Of a stretch of DNA of 18,904 nt, positions 13,124-18,904 are shown one piece after another. The notes below the pieces were generated by a model. It saw nothing but the letters and a program-made list of their open reading frames with translations, was not told the DNA's origin and made no database searches. Numbering within the stretch: the first letter of the stretch is position 1; each line of letters begins with the position of its first letter. The stretch is from an uncultured Rhodocyclaceae bacterium (lineage in GTDB: Bacteria > Pseudomonadota > Gammaproteobacteria > Burkholderiales > Rhodocyclaceae): NCBI GenBank assembly GCA_937892345.1, contig CALAGF010000258.1:1-18904 (forward strand). The letters are read 5' to 3'. A program made the position numbers and the translations under genes.

Positions 13124-15043
13124 TCAGCGTTCACCGGTCGACAGGGCGCGGGCAATGAAATTGCGCGCTACGCGCGGGCGCGGCACCTTGATGTCGAACC
13201 AGCTGCGCACGTCCTGATCGAGGCAAATGCCGTGCATATAGTTGTAGAGCGCCTTGTTCAGCGCCTGGCCGAGACGGTCGTGATCAACGCCGGTGGGGTC
13301 GATGAATTCCACGTCATTGGTGGCGAAGCTAATCGGAGGCAAGGCTTTCAGCTTGATGCCGTATTCGCCGGGATTTTGCCCGACAGGCGAGTGGACCGTA
13401 CACGCGAAGCGATGGAAGAAACCGGACTGGATGCAGCCCTCGGCGAACAACTGGCGCACGTATTCCAGCGCATCCACGGTGTCCTGCACGGTTTGTGTCG
13501 GAAAGCCATACATCAGGTAGGCGTGAACGAGGATGCCGGCCTCGGAAAAGGCCTTGGTGACGCGGGCGACCTGATCGACCGAGACGCCTTTTTTCATCAG
13601 CGCCAGCAGGCGGTCAGAAGCCACTTCAAGCCCACCGGAGACGGCAATGCAGCCGCTGTCGGCCAGTTGCTGGCAAAGCGCCGGGGTAAAGGATTTTTCA
13701 AAGCGGATATTGCCCCACCAAGAAATGGTGCGCTGGCGGCGTTGCAGTTCGTCGGCCATGGCCTTGAGCGCCTTGGGCGGCGCGGCTTCATCGACAAAAT
13801 GGAAGCCGCTCTGGCCGGTTTCGGCGATGACCTGCTCAATCCGGTCGACCAGCAATTCGGCTGGCGCGCCGTCGTAGCGCCCGATGTAGTCGAGGCTGAC
13901 ATCGCAGAAGCTGCATTTTTTCCAGTAGCAGCCATGGGCGACCGTCAGCTTGTTCCAGCGACCATCGGACCACAGGCGGTGCATGGGGTTGAGCATGTCG
14001 AGCAGCGACAGGTAGCGGTCCAGTGGCAGGCCGTCCCAGGTTGGCGTGCCGACTTCGGCGAAAGGAATGTCGGGCTCGGTGCCATGATTGAAGTAGCGCA
14101 CCTCGCCCTCGACGCGGGCAAAACTGCGCACCAGATTGAGTCGTGGCCGTTCGCCGGCAAGGTGCTCGAACAGCGCCAGCAGCGGCCTTTCGCCGTCATC
14201 GAGCAGCACGTAGTCGAAGTGATCGAAGACGCGCGGCTCCTTGAGCGAACGCAGTTCCGTGTTGACGAAGCCGCCGCCGAGCACGGTGACGATGGCCGGA
14301 TGCGCGCGCTTGATCGCTTGCGCCATGCGGAAGGCGGCGTAGACCGAACCGGGGAAGGGCACCGACAACAGCACAATCGTCGGGTTTTCACGGTCGACCG
14401 CCGCCAACGTCAATTTTTCCAGCAGCGCATCGACCGGCGTGGGCGGAGCAGCCAGCGCCTGTGCCAGCGGCTCGAATGAGGGCTGGCTGCGGGCCAGCGA
14501 TTCGGCGTAGCGGACAAATTCAAAGCGCGAATCCACCGCCTCGCGCAGCACATCGGCCAGATCATTCAGATACAGCGTGGCCAGATGGCGGGCGCGGTCC
14601 TGCACGCCCAGCATGCCGAAAGCCCAGTCCAGCGGATCGCCGCCGTCTTCGTTCACGTAGTTGTCGAGCGATTGCCGGAAGCGCGGTCCTTCGGGCAAGA
14701 GCGTGCGACTGGCAATACGGTGGCCGATGGAAGGGTCGCCGCCCTGCAGGAAGGCAATGGCCGGGGCAATCGTCGCCCGGTAGCGATCGAATTCGTTCAG
14801 AAAGGTTTTGACCGAGGCCGAGCGCTTTTTACCCGGCAAGGCCTCGGCCGATTGCCGCATCAGGTCCATCCCGGCCGGTGAAAGCAGGGCCAGCACCAGC
14901 GTTAGCGCAATGTCGGCCTGAGCGGCGACGATGCCGCGCGAACGCAGAAAGCCGGTGAGGTAGGCGGTGGACGGATAGGGCACATTGAGCTGCGTCATCG
15001 GCGGGATGAGCGACAGCACGAGAGGGGATGCGTTGGCCACCAT
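13124..15043 (-). CDS. B12-binding-type radical SAM protein
   Basis: This is a 639-residue cytosolic protein. The radical SAM cluster motif is GCYWKKCSFC, giving Cys372, Cys377 and Cys380, so the spacing is CX4CX2C rather than the usual CX3CX2C. The N-terminus (LIPPMTQLNVPYPSTAYLTG, then a DIAL segment) resembles the opening of BchE-like cobalamin-binding domains. A matching second half (IVLLSVPFPGSVYAAFRM, TVLGGGFVN, DYVLLDDGE) appears only at about 220-300. The two parts are separated by some 150 mostly helical residues. No DxHxxG cobalamin-ligand motif is visible, so any cobalamin would bind base-off without that His. Downstream it has GGLEVASDRLL and YLMYGFPTQT, typical radical SAM barrel strands. 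The product is unknown. The ATG overlaps the previous gene's TGA by one base (TGATG). Confidence 0.88.
   Translation of the reverse strand: MVANASPLVLSLIPPMTQLNVPYPSTAYLTGFLRSRGIVAAQADIALTLVLALLSPAGMDLMRQSAEALPGKKRSASVKTFLNEFDRYRATIAPAIAFLQGGDPSIGHRIASRTLLPEGPRFRQSLDNYVNEDGGDPLDWAFGMLGVQDRARHLATLYLNDLADVLREAVDSRFEFVRYAESLARSQPSFEPLAQALAAPPTPVDALLEKLTLAAVDRENPTIVLLSVPFPGSVYAAFRMAQAIKRAHPAIVTVLGGGFVNTELRSLKEPRVFDHFDYVLLDDGERPLLALFEHLAGERPRLNLVRSFARVEGEVRYFNHGTEPDIPFAEVGTPTWDGLPLDRYLSLLDMLNPMHRLWSDGRWNKLTVAHGCYWKKCSFCDVSLDYIGRYDGAPAELLVDRIEQVIAETGQSGFHFVDEAAPPKALKAMADELQRRQRTISWWGNIRFEKSFTPALCQQLADSGCIAVSGGLEVASDRLLALMKKGVSVDQVARVTKAFSEAGILVHAYLMYGFPTQTVQDTVDALEYVRQLFAEGCIQSGFFHRFACTVHSPVGQNPGEYGIKLKALPPISFATNDVEFIDPTGVDHDRLGQALNKALYNYMHGICLDQDVRSWFDIKVPRPRVARNFIARALSTGER
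14391..14400. repeat. Palindrome CGGTCGACCG inside the radical SAM gene
   Basis: This is a perfect 10-bp copy of the recurrent palindrome, within coding sequence near the start of the region linking the insert to the second half of the B12-like domain. Confidence 0.55.
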
Positions 15044-15345
15044 CAGCAGGCGTCGAACACCATCAAGTCCACATCGGCGGCGGCTTGGCGGAGGGGAATC
15101 AGGGCCTGATAGGCATCAGAACTGAACCAGGCTTCGGCAGCATGGCGATCGGGAAAGCGAATCACGACGGTGTCGTGATGGCGATGTGAGCCGCCGAGTA
15201 CCGCATGCAGTTGCCCCCGGCAGACCAGTTCGGCCTGCCACGGGGCCAGGGTTGCGGGAACCTGGCTACGGTAAGCCGCCCATTGATCCGGGTCTTTGAC
15301 GGTGATGTGTCCGATGACGTAAGCGGGGGTCGGGGTGGGCATCAT
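15043..15345 (-). CDS. DUF1330 family protein
   Basis: This 100-residue cytosolic protein has the dimeric alpha/beta ferredoxin-like pattern of DUF1330: PAYVIGHITVKDPDQWAAY, then a central GGSHRHHDTVVIRFPD and AAEAWFSSDAYQALIPLR, where the last stretch is the family's most conserved helix. Members have no established reaction. The start is ATG at 15345, overlapping the preceding gene's stop by four bases (ATGA); ATG at 15342 would differ by one residue. The stop shares one base with the radical SAM start. It is therefore locked between a membrane protein and the radical SAM enzyme in a coupled set. The HRHH cluster is unusual and could bind metal, though this is a guess. Confidence 0.85.
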   Translation of the reverse strand: MMPTPTPAYVIGHITVKDPDQWAAYRSQVPATLAPWQAELVCRGQLHAVLGGSHRHHDTVVIRFPDRHAAEAWFSSDAYQALIPLRQAAADVDLMVFDAC

Positions 15346-15633
15346 GCAGTCTCGCTGAGGGTGCTGCGGCGCAGCCACTGGCGGTAGGCGAACAGGCCCA
15401 GCCACCAAAGTCCGGCCAGTGTGGTCAGAAAGAAAAACAGGTCGGGGCCATGGGCTTGCAGGCTGCGCCAGGCCCAGTACAGCTCGGCATAGACAAAGAG
15501 CAGGGCGTAGAGAACAGCCCACAAGGGGCCGTCTTCCGTATAGCCGCGCCAGATCACCCAGCCATGAATCCCCAGGGTGAGCGGCACCATGAGGCGTTGG
15601 GCAGCCAGAATGCGGCCAGCGCAGGGGGTGTGC

Positions 15634-15641
<8 letters not shown>
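15342..15641 (-). CDS. Small three-helix inner-membrane protein
   Basis: This 99-residue protein has three hydrophobic segments: about 18-36 (LMVPLTLGIHGWVIW), 40-62 (WAVLYALLFVYAELYWAW) and 68-90 (LFFFLTTLAGLWWLGLFAY). It is rich in Trp and Tyr, and its basic C-terminus RQWLRRS suggests a cytosolic end. I do not recognise a named family. ATG at 15641 overlaps the last 8 bases of parE, and its stop overlaps the DUF1330 start by four bases, so it is translated as part of the parE operon. A start at 15662 inside parE is possible but would add seven residues without a better ribosome site. Confidence 0.75.
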
Positions 15642-17583
<1,942 letters not shown>

Positions 17584-17607
17584 CTTGGGAAAATCGTGTG
17601 AATATTG

Positions 17608-17617
17608 CGGTCGACCG
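17608..17617. repeat. Palindrome CGGTCGACCG in the parE leader
   Basis: This is a perfect 10-bp palindrome 25 nt before the parE ATG, downstream of the candidate parE promoter. It belongs to the recurrent GGTCGACC set and could be an operator or a methylation site; neither is shown. Confidence 0.55.
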
Positions 17618-17640
17618 TAAAATTCGGCAAAAACCGGGCG

Positions 17641-17669
17641 ATTCTACCTTGCCCAGCTGCCCGGGCGAA
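17641..17669 (-). promoter_or_regulatory. Candidate promoter of the parE operon
   Basis: On the minus strand, TTCGCC (17664-17669) and TAGAAT (17641-17646, five of six to the -10 consensus) are spaced by 17 nt. This would give a leader of about 50 nt before the parE ATG. Confidence 0.5.
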
Positions 17670-17716
17670 CTTCCGGCAGCACTTGCTGACCAAGACAGAG
17701 CCAAAAGGAGAGCGCA

Positions 17717-18700
17717 ATGTTCAAAGGAATCGTAATCAATAAAGATGAAGGGGGCTATCGGGCTGCCCTTCAGGAGATCAGTGAGGCGGATTTGCCGGAG
17801 GGCGATGTGAGCGTGGCGGTGCAGTACTCCACGCTGAATTACAAGGATGGTTTGGCGATCACCGGCAAGGGGCCGGTGGTACGCAAGTTTCCGATGGTGC
17901 CGGGAATTGATCTGGTCGGTCGGGTGAGCGAGAGTTCGCACGCCGAGTACCAGCCCGGCGATCTCGTGGTATTGAATGGCTGGGGTGTTGGCGAAGGCCA
18001 CTGGGGCGGGCTGGCGCAACAAGCGCGGCTCAAGGGCGACTGGCTGGTGCCTTTGCCGGCAGCCTTTACGCCGAAGCAGGCGATGGCGATTGGTACGGCG
18101 GGTTATACGGCGATGTTGTGCGTGATGGCGCTGGAGCGCCATGGTGTGACGCCGGAACTGGGCGAAATCGTGGTTACTGGCGCTGCCGGCGGCGTTGGCA
18201 GCGTGGCCGTTGCCCTGCTGGCCAAGCTTGGTTACACCGTGGTGGCGGTGAGCGGACGGCCAGCCGAAGCGGCGTATCTGAAATCGCTGGGCGCGGTTGA
18301 GATTATCGACCGTGCGGCATTGGCTGCGCCGGGCAAGCCGCTGGCAAGGGAGCGCTGGGCGGGTACGGTCGACGTGGTTGGCAGCCATGTTTTGGCCAAT
18401 GTGTGTGCTCAAACCCGCTATGGCGGGGTGGTTGCTGCTTGCGGGCTGGCTGGCGGTGCCGATCTGCCGACGACGGTGATGCCTTTCATCCTGCGCGGTG
18501 TGACGCTGGCCGGTGTGGATAGCGTGATGTGTCCGCGCCCGCGTCGTCTCGAAGCCTGGCAGCGTCTGGCTCGTGATCTGGATATTGCGAAGCTGGAAGC
18601 CATTGCCAGTGAAATCAGCCTCGGCGAGGCCATTCCTGTCGCCGCGCAATTGCTTGCGGGCAATCTTCGCGGGCGGGTTATTGTTGATGTTAATCGTTAA
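17717..18700 (+). CDS. acuI: Acrylyl-CoA reductase-type MDR oxidoreductase (AcuI/YhdH)
   Basis: This is a 327-residue cytosolic NADPH-dependent medium-chain reductase. The GroES-like N-terminal domain has STLNYKDGLAITGKGPVVRK and FPMVPGIDLVGRV, and the Rossmann domain has GAAGGVGSVAVALLAKLG from residue 155. The family signatures NGWGVGEGHWGGLAQ and FILRGVTLAGVDSVMCP place it in the AcuI/YhdH branch, which reduces acryloyl-CoA to propionyl-CoA and can lower other electrophilic enoyl compounds. It lacks the zinc-binding Cys cluster of true alcohol dehydrogenases. The ATG at 17717 follows AAAAGGAG by 6 nt, a strong ribosome site. It is divergent from parE across 133 nt, and I see no clear promoter of its own. 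An nfsB-like gene follows after 19 nt, so the two may form an operon for reactive electrophiles. Confidence 0.92.
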   Translation: MFKGIVINKDEGGYRAALQEISEADLPEGDVSVAVQYSTLNYKDGLAITGKGPVVRKFPMVPGIDLVGRVSESSHAEYQPGDLVVLNGWGVGEGHWGGLAQQARLKGDWLVPLPAAFTPKQAMAIGTAGYTAMLCVMALERHGVTPELGEIVVTGAAGGVGSVAVALLAKLGYTVVAVSGRPAEAAYLKSLGAVEIIDRAALAAPGKPLARERWAGTVDVVGSHVLANVCAQTRYGGVVAACGLAGGADLPTTVMPFILRGVTLAGVDSVMCPRPRRLEAWQRLARDLDIAKLEAIASEISLGEAIPVAAQLLAGNLRGRVIVDVNR

Positions 18701-18719
18701 TTAATTCAAAGGCTTATTC

Positions 18720-18878
18720 ATGAATCTCGAACAGATTGCAAGCACTCGTCGTACCTGTAAGGCGTTTGATCCTGCGCGCCGCATTGATGAGGCGCTGATT
18801 GAACAACTGAAAACCTTGCTGCGTTTTGCGCCTTCATCGGTCAACGCGCAACCCTGGCATTTTTTGCTGGCGGGCAGC
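18720..18878 (+). CDS. nfsB: NfsB-like nitroreductase / dihydropteridine reductase, N-terminal fragment
   Basis: Only the first 53 residues are genuine (MNLEQIASTRRTCKAFDPAR, then LKTLLRFAPSSVNAQPWHFL). They line up with E. coli NfsB, including the FMN-binding R-T-C-KAFD and PSSVNAQPWHF region. The full enzyme would be an FMN-dependent NAD(P)H oxidoreductase of about 215 residues. AAAGG lies 7 nt before the ATG, and the gene begins 19 nt after acuI. The frame appears to continue to the window end, but those last codons (from 18879) are sequencing adapter and the residues they encode are artefacts. Confidence 0.85.
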
Positions 18879-18904
18879 AGATCGGAAGAGCGTCGTGTAG
18901 GGAA
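18879..18904. other. Illumina sequencing adapter at the contig end
   Basis: The last 26 bases begin AGATCGGAAGAGC and continue CGTCGTGTAGGGAA without mismatch to the standard Illumina TruSeq adapter as I know it. This is untrimmed adapter, not genome, and marks the end of an assembled contig. Confidence 0.95.

Noticed and set aside
13076..14479. Long plus-strand open frame opposite the radical SAM gene (467 codons)
   Set aside because: It is a shadow of the radical SAM frame with no domain match and no ribosome binding site.

Overview
The window looks like a contig end from a high-GC betaproteobacterium, probably Rhodocyclales (Dechloromonas/Azonexus-like). This placement is an inference from gene content: a phasin, a PAS-GGDEF-EAL protein beside a bacteriohemerythrin, AcuI, and an unlinked parC/parE pair. 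No database search was possible. The final 26 bases are Illumina adapter, so the real sequence stops at about 18878. I see no rRNA, tRNA, CRISPR array or insertion sequence, and no gene-free stretch longer than about 150 bases.

Layout. 1-1692 is the C-terminal part of purL, closed by a strong terminator. 1774-5197 is a signalling block: a standalone zinc-binding CZB protein (-), a 55-residue orphan protein (-) behind two LexA-type SOS boxes, then a PAS-GGDEF-EAL-CZB c-di-GMP enzyme (+) translationally coupled to a bacteriohemerythrin (+). 5348-5902 is a phasin (+) with a clear sigma70-type promoter and terminator. 5978-9929 is parC followed 13 nt later by an MscS-type channel (both -). 10016-10342 is a small cupin (-). 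10481-12692 holds chrA and a bestrophin-like channel (+). 12751-17583 is one tightly packed minus-strand operon: parE, a small membrane protein, a DUF1330 protein, a cobalamin-binding-type radical SAM protein and an unrecognised 123-residue protein, with junctions overlapping or 1 nt apart. 17717 onward is acuI and the start of an nfsB-like nitroreductase (+).

How the genes fit together. The signalling block suggests redox, oxygen or metal control of c-di-GMP: PAS and CZB sensing modules sit on an enzyme whose diguanylate cyclase and phosphodiesterase motifs both look intact, co-translated with a di-iron O2-binding protein. Both topoisomerase IV genes lead operons that run into membrane-protein genes. 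The parE operon carries the least explained content. The best candidates for something undescribed are the LexA-controlled 55-residue protein and the parE-led radical SAM cassette. A GGTCGACC palindrome also recurs across the window more often than expected.
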